Shown here one piece after another: positions 47,563 through 56,042 of a DNA stretch of 64,000 bases. Within the stretch, counting starts at the first letter, position 1; each line of letters starts with the position of its first letter. Below the pieces are notes generated by a model, which worked only from the letters and a program-made list of their open reading frames with translations, was not told where the DNA came from and made no database searches. The stretch comes from Streptomyces sp. Tue 6430 (GTDB taxonomy: Bacteria > Actinomycetota > Actinomycetes > Streptomycetales > Streptomycetaceae). The position numbers and the translations under genes are program-made. The stretch covers positions 1,674,001-1,738,000 of the forward strand of contig JAKGSH010000010.1 in assembly GCA_021568835.1 (NCBI GenBank), in the 5' to 3' direction.

Positions 47563-48093
47563 ATGCAGGCCGAACACGAGGCCCAGTTCCAGGAGTTCGT
47601 CAGAGCGCGGTGGTCGGGGCTGGTGCGGACCGCGTATCTGCTCACGGGTGACGTGCACCACGCGGAGGACCTGACGCAGACCGCTCTGGCGAAGGCCTAC
47701 CGGTCGTGGCGGCGGATAGCGCGCAGCGACAACCCGGAGGCCTACGTCCGGCGGATGCTGGTCAGCTGCAACAGCGACCGGTTCCGCAAGCGGCGGGTCG
47801 CCGAGGCGCTGACCGCGGCGCCGCCCGAGCGGGCGGGGCGCGACGAGGCCGTCGGGCGGGTGGAGGAGCGCGGCTCCCTGCTCGACGGGCTGGCCCGGCT
47901 GCCCGCCAGGCAGCGGGCGGTGGTGGTCCTGCGGTACTGGGAGGACCTGTCCGAGGCGGAGGTGGCCGAGGTGCTCGGCTGCTCACCGGGCACGGTCAAG
48001 AGCCAGGCCTCCAAGGGGCTGGCGAAGTTGCGGACGCATCCGGGGCTGGTGCGCGAGGACCACGCGGTGACGGAGCGGGGAGGCGGAAAGTGA
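47563..48093 (+). CDS. ECF RNA polymerase sigma factor, SigE-family
   Basis: 176 aa from ATG 47563 (GGAGGG upstream; TTG 47560 possible). Region 2: FQEFVRARWSGLVRTAYLLTGD, AEDLTQTALAKAYRSW (core binding and -10 recognition). Region 4: LARLPARQRAVVVLRYWEDLSEAEVAEVLGCSPGTVKSQASKGLAKLR (helix-turn-helix for -35). No extra domains. This matches the Streptomyces SigE-family group. The next gene, coupled by GTGA, encodes a membrane protein likely to be its anti-sigma factor or output. No self-recognised promoter could be assigned. Confidence 0.9.
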   Translation: MQAEHEAQFQEFVRARWSGLVRTAYLLTGDVHHAEDLTQTALAKAYRSWRRIARSDNPEAYVRRMLVSCNSDRFRKRRVAEALTAAPPERAGRDEAVGRVEERGSLLDGLARLPARQRAVVVLRYWEDLSEAEVAEVLGCSPGTVKSQASKGLAKLRTHPGLVREDHAVTERGGGK

Positions 48094-49000
48094 ACGACGA
48101 GACGACTGACGGGCGGGACTTGGAGGAACGGGTGCGGGAGCTGCTCGCGCGGGACGCCCGCACGGTCAGGCCTTCGCCCGCGCCCTGGCCGGAGATCCGG
48201 CGGCGCGGTGCGGTGGAGCGGCGACGGCGTGCCGTGGCGGCGGGGGCGGCGCTGATGACGCTGGCCGCCCTGCCGGCGGGGGCGTACGCCGTGGCCGGGG
48301 GAACGGGGGGCGGGGCGCCGACACGGCAGCGCCGAGGCCGACGGCCGGCGCCCCGCACACCCTCGCCGCGTCACCGGCCCCGGAGCGGACCGCGCCGCCG
48401 GCCGGTAAGGGCCGGCTGCTGGACGGGGTGACGTCCGGGCAGGCCACGGACGGCCTGCAGAAGTGCCTCGCCCGCGACGACGCGATGCCGTCGGGCGGGC
48501 TGGAGAAGGACCACCTCGGTGGGGCCGGGGACTACCGGATCCTGCTGGCGATGCGCAGCACCGGCGACACGAACGCGCCCGGCGACGGCTTCTTCGTCGT
48601 CGCGGTCAAGGAGAAGACCGACGTCCGGCTGATCTGCACGGTCAAGGACGGGAAGGTGACCGGCATCAACGTCGGCTCGCCCGACTCCGGCCCCACCGGC
48701 CCGGTCGTCCCCGACATCAACGGCGGCAAGCTGTACCAGCAGTCGGTCCTGGACAAGGGCGACTGGAAACTCCCCTTCCGCTGGGGGGTCGTCGGCACGG
48801 TCGAACCCTCGGTGGCCGAGGTGACCGTCTCCTACGGCGGCAGCGACGTCACGGCGACCCTGGACGAGGGCTGGTTCGTCGCGGCCGGCGTCCTCGACCG
48901 GCAGGTGACGCGGGCCCCGCACATCAAGGGCTACGACGGCGCCGGCGCGCTGGTCTACGACTCCGACCGGGACGGTTCGTACGACAGGACGCTCCCGTAG
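48090..49000 (+). CDS. Membrane protein coupled to the sigma factor (anti-sigma-like), with a frameshift
   Basis: GTG 48090 overlaps the sigma factor stop. Residues 1-45 form a charged cytoplasmic segment (EERVRELLARDARTV, WPEIRRRG), followed by one membrane segment (about 48-70). Then a Pro/Ala-rich linker leads to an extracytoplasmic domain with GVTSGQATDGLQKCLARDD, VRLICTVKDGKVTG and ATLDEGWFVAAGVL. The linker and domain lie in a different frame, and one missing G at about 48313 (GGGG run) explains this. Restored length about 303 aa. This topology is common for partners of SigE-family sigma factors, but no ZAS-type zinc motif is seen, so anti-sigma function is inferred from context. Confidence 0.75.
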
Positions 49001-49008
49001 AAGGCGGG

Positions 49009-49056
49009 AGCGACACGCCCCCACGGCCCGGCGGGCGGCCGTGGGGGCGTGTCGCT
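49009..49056. terminator. Strong bidirectional hairpin terminator
   Basis: A perfect 20-bp inverted repeat (arms 49009-49028 and 49037-49056, 8-nt loop) lies between the anti-sigma-like gene and the convergent TerB-like gene. Confidence 0.88.
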
Positions 49057-49068
49057 TCCGCGGGAGCG

Positions 49069-49764
49069 TCAGGACGGCGTGCGGGCCGCGGCCAGCAGGC
49101 GGGTGACGTCGTCCGCGTGGAGGGTGAGGGCCGTGCCGACGGTGGCGAGGACCTCGCGTTCGGCGGAGGTGTAGGGGCCGTCGGCGAGGGCGATGCGGGC
49201 GCCCTGGAGCAGGATGGACTCACGGCCGGCGGCGGCGAGGTGGGGGGCGAGCGGGTCGAGGGCCTCGTGCAGCTCTATGGCCAGGCCGGGGGTGCAGGGT
49301 TCGCCGTGGACGCGGCCGGTGTCGGCGGCGAGAGCGTCGACGAGGGCGGCGAGCTGCTCGCGGGTGCAGTCCGGGAAGCCGGCCGCGCGCACCGCGACCG
49401 CCGCCGTCTCCAGGGACGTACGGGCGCAGGGGCCGCTCGCCGAGAGGACCGCGAGGGCGACGGTGTGGACGGCGTCGCGGAGCATCGCGGAGAAGCGGGT
49501 GGTGGTGGGGTGGTCGAGGGCGTCGGTGCCGAAGTGGCGGCGGCAGGCGGCGCACTCCACGACGGGGCCGGTCCCGCCGCGCGGCAGCACGGGCACGCCC
49601 AGCACGGTGAAGCGGCGCCGGCCGGTGAGCCGCTGGTAGTTGCGGTCGCCGCCGCAGCCGGGGCAGAAGAACTCGCCGTCCCCGACGGGGGTCCAGGCGG
49701 TGCGGTGGCCCAGCACGCGGGCCAGCCCGGAGGCACGGCCGTCTCGTCCCCGTTCTGGCAGCAC
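49069..49764 (-). CDS. TerB-like (tellurite resistance-type) protein with zinc-ribbon
   Basis: 231 aa. GTG 49764 is preceded by ACGGAGGTGC at good spacing. An N-terminal zinc-ribbon-like segment (EFFCPGCGGDRNY ... VECAACRRHFG) binds metal with four cysteines. The C-terminal half is an all-helical TerB-like domain (GARIALADGPYTSAEREVLATVGTALTLHADDVTRLL), repeated weakly from about residue 90. TerB domains bind metals or link membrane stress functions. The precise role here is unknown. The upstream region has an AT-rich patch (cttcgtgatgttagccac). Confidence 0.78.
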   Translation of the reverse strand: MLPERGRDGRASGLARVLGHRTAWTPVGDGEFFCPGCGGDRNYQRLTGRRRFTVLGVPVLPRGGTGPVVECAACRRHFGTDALDHPTTTRFSAMLRDAVHTVALAVLSASGPCARTSLETAAVAVRAAGFPDCTREQLAALVDALAADTGRVHGEPCTPGLAIELHEALDPLAPHLAAAGRESILLQGARIALADGPYTSAEREVLATVGTALTLHADDVTRLLAAARTPS

Positions 49765-49894
49765 GTCGCACCTCCGTAACCGCGTGGCAACATCGCCCCG
49801 CGCCTTCGTGATGTTAGCCACATCGGTGAGGCGGAGTCAGCACCCGGGACGAGACCTTTCCGTGACCTCCACGGACGGGTGGCCGATATACGAC

Positions 49895-49930
49895 GCGGCC
49901 CCGGCCGCCGTCTCCGGCGGCCGGGGCCGC
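49895..49930. terminator. leuA hairpin terminator
   Basis: A perfect 16-bp GC-only inverted repeat (arms 49895-49910 and 49915-49930, 4-nt loop tctc) lies 20 bp after the leuA stop, read on the minus strand. Confidence 0.85.
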
Positions 49931-49950
49931 GGAACTGCCCGTCCGGACGA

Positions 49951-51672
49951 TCAGCGCGTCGCGCGGTTGACGGCGGAGACGACCGCCTTCAGCGAGGCGC
50001 GCGTGGTGTTGGCGTCGATGCCGATGCCCCACAGGACCTTGTCGCCGATCGCGCACTCGATGTACGAGGCGGCCTGCGCGGAGGCGCCCTCGCTCATCGT
50101 GTGCTCCTGGTAGTCCAGCAGGCGCACGTCGACGCCGATGGATTCCAGGGCGTTGAAGAAGGCCGAGATCGGACCGTTGCCCGAGCCGGACAGGACCGTC
50201 TCCTCGCCGTCGACGACCGCGTCCACGGTGAGGGTGTCCACGCCGTCGGTGTCGGTGGTCGACTGGCCGTTGCGGACCTGGATGCGGCCCCACGGGTTCT
50301 CGGGGTTGGGCAGGTACTCGTCCTGGAAGGTGGCCCAGATGTCGCCGCCGGTGACCTCGCCGCCCTCGGCGTCCGTCTTGGCCTGGATGATCTTCGAGAA
50401 CTCGATCTGCATCCGGCGCGGCAGGTCCAGCTTGTGGTCGTTCTTCAGGACGTAGGCGATCCCGCCCTTGCCGGACTGCGAGTTGACGCGGATGACGGCC
50501 TCGTAGGAGCGGCCGACGTCCTTCGGGTCGATCGGCAGGTACGGCACGGCCCACTCGATGTCGTCGACGGTGACGCCCTTGGCGGCCGCGTCGGCCTCCA
50601 TGGCGTCGAAGCCCTTCTTGATGGCGTCCTGGTGGGAGCCGGAGAAGGACGTGTAGACCAGGTCGCCCACGTACGGGTGGCGCGGGTGGACCTCCATCTG
50701 GTTGCAGTACTCCCACGTACGACGGATCTCGTCGATGTCGGAGAAGTCGATCTGCGGGTCGACGCCCTGCGAGAACAGGTTCATGCCCAGGGTGACCAGG
50801 TCGACGTTGCCGGTGCGCTCGCCCTGGCCGAACAGGCAGCCCTCGACGCGGTCGGCGCCGGCCATCAGCGCCAGCTCGGCGGCGGCGACGGCGGTGCCGC
50901 GGTCGTTGTGCGGGTGGACCGAGATGCAGACGTGCTCGCGGCGGGAGATGTTGCGGCTCATCCACTCGAAGCGGTCGGCGTGCGTGGAGGGGGTCGAACG
51001 CTCCACGGTGGCGGGCAGGTTGAGGATGATCTCGCGGCCCGGGCCGGGCTGGTAGACGTCCATCACCGCCTCGCAGACCTCCAGCGCGAAGTCCAGCTCG
51101 GTGTCGGTGAAGATCTCGGGGCTGTACTGGTATCCGAACTCGGTTTCGGGGCCCAGCAGTTTCTCCGCGTACTCCATCACCAGGCGGGTGCCGTCGACGG
51201 CGATCTGCTTGATGTCGTCCTTGGAACCGCGGAACACCACCCGCCGGAAGACCGGCGCGGTCGCGTTGTACAGGTGGACGGTGGCACGCCGGGCGCCCTT
51301 CAGGGACTCCACGGTCCGCTCGATCAGGTCCTCGCGGGCCTGGGTCAGTACGGAGATCGTGACGTCGTCCGGGATCGCGCCCTCTTCCTCGATGATCGAG
51401 CGCACGAAGTCGAAGTCGGTCTGGCCGGAGGCGGGGAAGCCGACCTCGATCTCCTTGTAGCCCATCGCGACCAGCTGGTCGAACATCCGGCGCTTGCGCT
51501 CGGGCGACATCGGGTCGATCAGGGACTGGTTGCCGTCGCGCAGGTCCGTGGAGAGCCAGCGGGGGGCGACGGTGATCCGCCGGTCCGGCCAGGTGCGGTC
51601 GGGGATGTCGACCTGGTCGTACTGCCCGTACTTGTGGATCGGCATGGTGCTCGGCTGCTGGCGGTTCGCCAT
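49951..51672 (-). CDS. leuA: 2-Isopropylmalate synthase
   Basis: 573 aa from ATG 51672 (GAGGAGC upstream). Condenses acetyl-CoA with 2-ketoisovalerate, the first step of leucine synthesis. Visible: DRRITVAPRWLSTDLRDGNQSLIDPMSPERK (start of the TIM barrel, metal-binding Asp), SVHPHNDRGTAVAAAELALMAGADRVEG (metal-binding HxH type), and the long C-terminal leucine-sensing domain (from about 440, with AVVDGEETVLSGSGNGPISAF). Length is that of the long actinobacterial LeuA. A leucine-rich leader peptide and hairpin lie upstream, pointing to attenuation control besides feedback inhibition. Confidence 0.96.
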   Translation of the reverse strand: MANRQQPSTMPIHKYGQYDQVDIPDRTWPDRRITVAPRWLSTDLRDGNQSLIDPMSPERKRRMFDQLVAMGYKEIEVGFPASGQTDFDFVRSIIEEEGAIPDDVTISVLTQAREDLIERTVESLKGARRATVHLYNATAPVFRRVVFRGSKDDIKQIAVDGTRLVMEYAEKLLGPETEFGYQYSPEIFTDTELDFALEVCEAVMDVYQPGPGREIILNLPATVERSTPSTHADRFEWMSRNISRREHVCISVHPHNDRGTAVAAAELALMAGADRVEGCLFGQGERTGNVDLVTLGMNLFSQGVDPQIDFSDIDEIRRTWEYCNQMEVHPRHPYVGDLVYTSFSGSHQDAIKKGFDAMEADAAAKGVTVDDIEWAVPYLPIDPKDVGRSYEAVIRVNSQSGKGGIAYVLKNDHKLDLPRRMQIEFSKIIQAKTDAEGGEVTGGDIWATFQDEYLPNPENPWGRIQVRNGQSTTDTDGVDTLTVDAVVDGEETVLSGSGNGPISAFFNALESIGVDVRLLDYQEHTMSEGASAQAASYIECAIGDKVLWGIGIDANTTRASLKAVVSAVNRATR

Positions 51673-51728
51673 CTTTGCGGTGCTCCTCAGGATGTCCGGA
51701 AGGACGGCCGACGACGCAACGCGAAGCT

Positions 51729-51771
51729 CCGCGGGGAGGGGGTCGGCCTCGACTACAGGCCCTCGCCGCGG
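51729..51771 (-). promoter_or_regulatory. leuA attenuator hairpin
   Basis: Arms 51760-51771 and 51729-51740 pair over 12 bp with one mismatch (CCGCGGCGAGGG with CCCTCCCCGCGG on the minus strand). The hairpin begins inside the leader peptide frame, just after its leucine codons, and ends 57 bp before leuA. Ribosome stalling at the leucine codons would alter its folding, as expected for transcription attenuation. Confidence 0.7.
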
Positions 51772-51800
51772 CAGCTAAGGAGAAGCAGCCCGAAACGCAT
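51753..51800 (-). CDS. leuL: leuA leader peptide
   Basis: A 15-residue frame, MRFGLLLLSCRGEGL, with ATG 51800 and TAG stop ending at 51753. GCGGAG lies upstream at 4 bp. Four consecutive leucine codons (CTG CTT CTC CTT) include two CTT, which is rare in such GC-rich DNA. It sits 81 bp before leuA and overlaps a strong hairpin. This is the classic arrangement for ribosome-mediated attenuation of leucine biosynthesis, known for leuA in Actinobacteria. Direct evidence of translation is of course not in the sequence. Confidence 0.78.
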   Translation of the reverse strand: MRFGLLLLSCRGEGL

Positions 51801-51991
51801 AGTGCTCCGCACTGTAGCCGAGCCCCGCGGGACGCGTGGGGCTGTTCCAGTATGCGGGACCGGCCGGACCAATCGGGCAAAAAGTGCCGTATACCACTCG
51901 CGGGTGAGGATCAAGGCTGTTTGTCACCGTATTTCACCCATCACAGTCGCGGGTGGTGACAGTGCGGTCACACGGTGCGAAGGTGCCGGAC

Positions 51992-53062
51992 ATGACGACT
52001 CACGGGGGCTTCGAGCCCGTCTTCTGCACCGTCGTACCGCCCCACGTCCTCGACCGCCTGGCGCGCAGCGAGGACCCCGCCCTCTCCGGACCCGCGCGGC
52101 GCACCCTGCTGCGCGACGGCGAACTGCGCTCGCGGCGCCGCGTGACCAGCGAGTTCCGCCTCGCGACCGCCCGGGCCGTCAAGGCGCCCGCGGAGCGGCC
52201 GCTGCGCACGGTCTACGACGCCGGGCACGGCACCGCGCTGCCCGGCACCAAGGTCCGCGGCGAGGGCGAGGAGCCGGGCCGGGACGCCACGGTGAACCGC
52301 GCCCACGCCGGTCTCGGCGCCACCTTCGAGCACTTCCTCACGGCGTACGGCCGCCACTCGATCGACGGCGACGGCCTGCCCCTGGACGCCACCGTCCACT
52401 ACGACGAGAACTACAACAACGCCTTCTGGAACGGCGAGCAGATGGTGTTCGGCGACGGCGACGGCGAGATCTTCGTCGACTTCACCGGTTCCCTCGACGT
52501 GATCGGCCACGAACTCACCCACGGCGTCACCCAGTACACGGCGAACCTGACCTACTACGGCCAGCCGGGCGCCCTCAACGAGTCGATGTCCGACGTCTTC
52601 GGCGTGCTCGTCAAGCAGTACGCGCTGGGCCAGACCGCCGCCGAGGCCGACTGGCTGATCGGCGCCGAGCTGCTCGCCCCGGGCGTGAGCGGCCGGGCCC
52701 TGCGCTCCATGAAGGCACCCGGCACCGCCTACGACGACGACGTGCTCGGCAAGGACCCGCAGCCCGCGACCATGGACGACTACGTGCGCACCGGCCGGGA
52801 CAACGGCGGCGTCCACATCAACTCGGGCATCCCCAACCACGCGTTCTACCTGGCCGCCACCGCCCTCGGCGGCTTCGCCTGGGAGAAGGCCGGCCAGATC
52901 TGGTACGACGTGCTGACCGGCGGCGAGCTGGCGGAGAGGGCGTTCTTCACCGACTTCGCCAAGCTCACCGTGAAGGCCGCGCGCGAGCGCTTCGGCGACG
53001 GCGGCGAGGAGTTCCTGGCCGTGGAGAAGGCGTGGGAGCGGGTGGGGGTGCGGATCCCGTAG
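51992..53062 (+). CDS. Protealysin-like M4 metalloprotease without signal peptide
   Basis: 356 aa from ATG 51992; GTG 51953 upstream is an alternative. Instead of a signal peptide and long propeptide it has a short precursor with VVPPHVLDRLAR, the PP-x-x-L motif of protealysin-like propeptides. The catalytic domain contains HYDENYNNAFWNG, the zinc site VIGHELTHGVT, the third ligand GALNESMSDVFG, and NGGVHINSGIPNHAFY (active-site His region). It is shorter than secreted thermolysins and is probably cytoplasmic or non-classically released. The next gene, 20 bp downstream, encodes an emfourin-like inhibitor. Confidence 0.9.
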   Translation: MTTHGGFEPVFCTVVPPHVLDRLARSEDPALSGPARRTLLRDGELRSRRRVTSEFRLATARAVKAPAERPLRTVYDAGHGTALPGTKVRGEGEEPGRDATVNRAHAGLGATFEHFLTAYGRHSIDGDGLPLDATVHYDENYNNAFWNGEQMVFGDGDGEIFVDFTGSLDVIGHELTHGVTQYTANLTYYGQPGALNESMSDVFGVLVKQYALGQTAAEADWLIGAELLAPGVSGRALRSMKAPGTAYDDDVLGKDPQPATMDDYVRTGRDNGGVHINSGIPNHAFYLAATALGGFAWEKAGQIWYDVLTGGELAERAFFTDFAKLTVKAARERFGDGGEEFLAVEKAWERVGVRIP

Positions 53063-53082
53063 ATCCGTACTAGACACGGTCC

Positions 53083-53349
53083 ATGCGGATTCACGTACGA
53101 CGCACGGGCGGTTTCGCGGGCATCGAGCGCAGCGCAGAGGTGGACACCTCGGGGCGGCCCGATGCCCCCGCCTGGGAAGTCCTGGCCGGGCAGGTGCTGG
53201 CGGACGGCCACCGGTCCCGCCCGGCCGGGGTCCCGGACGGGTTCGGCTACGAGATCACGGTGGACGGCGTGACGGTGTACGCGGCCGACCCCCGGCTCAC
53301 CCCGCAGCAGCGCGAGCTGGTCTCGCGCGTGCTGAAGGAGGGTGCGTAA
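53083..53349 (+). CDS. Emfourin-type protealysin inhibitor
   Basis: 88 aa from ATG 53083. A small protein with the pattern MRIHVRRTGGFAGIERSAEVDT ... FGYEITVDGVTVYAAD ... LTPQQRELVSRVL, which resembles emfourin, the inhibitor encoded next to protealysin in Serratia and other bacteria. In that family the N-terminal strand region with the GGF/GI segment contacts the protease active site. The 20-bp spacing to the protease gene supports an operon and a protease-inhibitor pair. Confidence 0.8.
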   Translation: MRIHVRRTGGFAGIERSAEVDTSGRPDAPAWEVLAGQVLADGHRSRPAGVPDGFGYEITVDGVTVYAADPRLTPQQRELVSRVLKEGA

Positions 53350-53407
53350 CCGCCTTTTCCCGCCCGGGCGTTGACTTCCGTCACCGACGGTACGGATGAT
53401 CGCGCCC

Positions 53408-54739
53408 ATGGCGACCGACGCGCACGGGACGACGAACCCGATACCCCGGTTCCCGGCCGGCTTCCTGTGGGGTGTCTCGACCTCCGCCCATCAGATCGAG
53501 GGCGCGGCGGACACCCGCGAGGCGTCCGTCTGGGACGTCTTCACGGCCGGACCGGGGCGGGTCTCGGACGGTTCCACGGCCGCGGTGGCCTGCGACCACT
53601 ACCACCGCCACACCGAGGACGTGGCGCTCCTGTCCGGCCTGGGCGTGGACGCGTACCGCTTCTCGGTCTCCTGGCCGCGGGTGAACTCCCCCGGCGGCCT
53701 CGACTTCTACGACCGGCTGGTGGACGACCTGCTGGCGGTCGGCGTGCAGCCGGTGCCGACCCTCTTCCACTGGGACCTGCCGGCCCGGCTGGACTGGCTG
53801 GAGCGCGACACCGCGCACCGCTTCGCCGCGTACGTGTCCGTGGTCGCGGACCGCCTCGGCGACCGCGTCCACCGGTGGATCACCCTCAACGAGCCCGCCG
53901 AGCACACCCTGCTGGGCCACGCCCTGGGCACCCACGCCCCCGGCCGGCAGCTGATGTTCGACGCGCTGCCGGTCGCCCACCACCAGCTCCTCGCCCACGG
54001 CCTGGCCGTCCGGGCGCTGCGGGCGGCGGGCGCCCGGGACATCGGCATCGCCAACTCCCACGGCCCCACCTGGCCCGCCTCCGCGGAACCCGCCGACCAG
54101 GAGGCCGCCGCCTTCTACGACGTCCTGCTGAACCGGCTCTTCGCCGACCCGCTCCTGCTCGGCGCCTACCCCGAGGGGCTGGGCGAGGCGATGCCCGGCG
54201 ACGTGGCGGCCGACCTGAAGGTCATCGCGGAGCCCCTCGACTTCTACGGCGTCAACTACTACGCCCCCACCCGCGTCGGCGCCCCGCAGGGCACCGGGAC
54301 CGAGTTCGGCGGCGTCCGCATCCCGGCCGGACTCCCCTTCACCGTGCGGCAGATCGAGGGCGTCCCGGTCACCGACTTCGGCTGGCCCGTGGTGCCCGAA
54401 GGCCTGACCGAACTCCTGACCGGCTTCGCCGGACGCTACGGCGACCGCCTCCCGCCGGTCGTCATCACCGAGAACGGGTGCAGCTACCCCGGCATCGACG
54501 ACCAGGACCGCATCGCCTACCTCGACGGGCACCTGCGCGCCCTGCACCGGGCGATGGAGGCGGGCGTCGACGTGCGCGGCTACTTCGTGTGGTCGCTGCT
54601 GGACAACTTCGAGTGGGCGCAGGGCTACGAGCGCCGCTTCGGTCTGGTCCACGTGGACTTCTCCGACTCCGGCGCGCTGAAGCGCACCCCCAAGGCCTCC
54701 TACGCCTGGCTGCGGGACGTCCTGCGGGCCCAGAGGTGA
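53408..54739 (+). CDS. Family 1 glycoside hydrolase (beta-glucosidase)
   Basis: 443 aa from ATG 53408 (ATG 53396 possible). GH1 TIM barrel: FPAGFLWGVSTSAHQIEGAA at the N-terminus, YRFSVSWPRV, TLFHWDLPARLD, the acid/base Glu in ITLNEPAEH, DFYGVNYYAPTRV, the nucleophile Glu in VVITENGCSYPG, and DNFEWAQGYERRFGLVHVD at the end. It releases glucose or related sugars from beta-linked disaccharides and aryl glycosides. No signal peptide, so cytoplasmic. No sugar transporter is adjacent. The Shine-Dalgarno is weak. Confidence 0.93.
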   Translation: MATDAHGTTNPIPRFPAGFLWGVSTSAHQIEGAADTREASVWDVFTAGPGRVSDGSTAAVACDHYHRHTEDVALLSGLGVDAYRFSVSWPRVNSPGGLDFYDRLVDDLLAVGVQPVPTLFHWDLPARLDWLERDTAHRFAAYVSVVADRLGDRVHRWITLNEPAEHTLLGHALGTHAPGRQLMFDALPVAHHQLLAHGLAVRALRAAGARDIGIANSHGPTWPASAEPADQEAAAFYDVLLNRLFADPLLLGAYPEGLGEAMPGDVAADLKVIAEPLDFYGVNYYAPTRVGAPQGTGTEFGGVRIPAGLPFTVRQIEGVPVTDFGWPVVPEGLTELLTGFAGRYGDRLPPVVITENGCSYPGIDDQDRIAYLDGHLRALHRAMEAGVDVRGYFVWSLLDNFEWAQGYERRFGLVHVDFSDSGALKRTPKASYAWLRDVLRAQR

Positions 54740-54914
54740 CGGAGGTCCGCCCGCCCACCGCCCCGGCCGGCCGGGCACGGCACGACGGGCGGCGTGCGCG
54801 AGGACCCCGGTGTCCCGCGGACGGTCCCGGGACCTCTCGTCCGGATCACGCCGGGCTCGCGGGCCCCGCCACCGGACCCCGCGCCCCGATCCGGCCCGAC
54901 CCGGACGAAAGACC

Positions 54915-55868
54915 CTAGAAGCCCAGCTTCCGCAGCTGCTTCGGGTCCCGCTGCCAGTCCTTGGCGACCTTCACGTGCAGGTCCAGGAAGACGGCCGTCC
55001 CGAGGAGCGCCTCGATCTGCTTGCGGGACTTGATGCCGACGTCCTTCAGGCGCTTGCCCTTCGGGCCGATGATGATGCCCTTCTGGCTGGGGCGCTCGAT
55101 GTAGATGTTCGCGTGGATGTCCAGGAGCGGCTTGTCCGCGGGGCGGTCCTCGCGCGGGAGCATCTCCTCCACGACCACCGCGATGGAGTGCGGCAGCTCG
55201 TCGCGGACGCCCTCCAGGGCCGCCTCACGGATCAGCTCGGCGACCATCACCTGCTCGGGCTCGTCCGTCAGGTCGCCCTCGGGGTAGAGCGGCGGGCTCT
55301 TCGGCATCATCGGGATCAGCAGGTCGGCGAGCAGCTCGACCTGCTGGTCGCCGACGGCGGAGACGGGCACGATCTCGGCCCACTCGATGCCCAGTTCCCT
55401 GCCGAGCTGGTCGATCGCGATCAACTGCTCGGCGAGCGTCTTGGAGTCGACGAGGTCGGTCTTCGTCACGACCGCGACCTTCGGCGTCCGCTTGATCCCG
55501 GCCAGCTCCTTGGCGATGAACCGGTCGCCGGGGCCCAGCTTCTCGTTGGCCGGGAGGCAGAAGCCGATGACGTCGACCTCCGCCCAGGTGGTGCGCACGA
55601 CGTCGTTGAGCCGCTCGCCCAGCAGGGTGCGCGGCTTGTGGAGCCCCGGGGTGTCCACGAGGATCAGCTGCGCGTCCGGCCGGTGCACGATGCCCCGCAC
55701 CGTGTGCCGGGTGGTCTGCGGACGGTTGGAGGTGATCGCCACCTTCTTCCCGACCAGAGCGTTCGTGAGGGTGGACTTGCCCGCGTTGGGGCGGCCGACG
55801 AAACAGGCGAAACCGGCCCGGTGGGCGGCCTCGGCCGGCTGTTCGGATGACTGGGTACGAACGCTCAT
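54915..55868 (-). CDS. era: GTPase Era
   Basis: 317 aa from ATG 55868. Needed for 16S rRNA maturation and 30S assembly. G1 GRPNAGKST, G2-region NRPQTTRHTVRGIV, G3 DTPG, G4 TKTD, G5 SAVG. The C-terminal KH domain shows IYIERPSQKGIIIGPKGKRLKDVG. Length is normal. ybeY and phoH, its usual functional neighbours, lie about 5 kb away on the same strand, separated here by amtB-glnK on the opposite strand and three small genes. Confidence 0.95.
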   Translation of the reverse strand: MSVRTQSSEQPAEAAHRAGFACFVGRPNAGKSTLTNALVGKKVAITSNRPQTTRHTVRGIVHRPDAQLILVDTPGLHKPRTLLGERLNDVVRTTWAEVDVIGFCLPANEKLGPGDRFIAKELAGIKRTPKVAVVTKTDLVDSKTLAEQLIAIDQLGRELGIEWAEIVPVSAVGDQQVELLADLLIPMMPKSPPLYPEGDLTDEPEQVMVAELIREAALEGVRDELPHSIAVVVEEMLPREDRPADKPLLDIHANIYIERPSQKGIIIGPKGKRLKDVGIKSRKQIEALLGTAVFLDLHVKVAKDWQRDPKQLRKLGF

Positions 55869-55930
55869 GCCGCCCATTCTCCCTGATCCACGAAGCCCTG
55901 CCGTACAACCGCCCGAGAGCGCCCCCGGAC

Positions 55931-55973
55931 GTGAGCGTCCGGAAACCCGCAGGCAACGAAACCTCACGGAAAC
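55931..55973 (+). promoter_or_regulatory. Possible GlnR-binding site upstream of amtB
   Basis: Pentamers GTGAG (55931), GAAAC (55942) and GCAAC (55953) recur at 11-bp spacing, with a further pair GAAAC (55958) and GAAAC (55969) also 11 bp apart. This resembles the GTnAC/GAAAC alternation of Streptomyces GlnR boxes. It lies about 70 bp before the amtB start, where nitrogen control is expected. Confidence 0.45.
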
Positions 55974-56042
55974 ACACCCGTACGCGCCCGGAAACGCGTG
56001 CCCGTGACCCTCTGACGAGCCCCCGCACCGTTGGAGACGACC

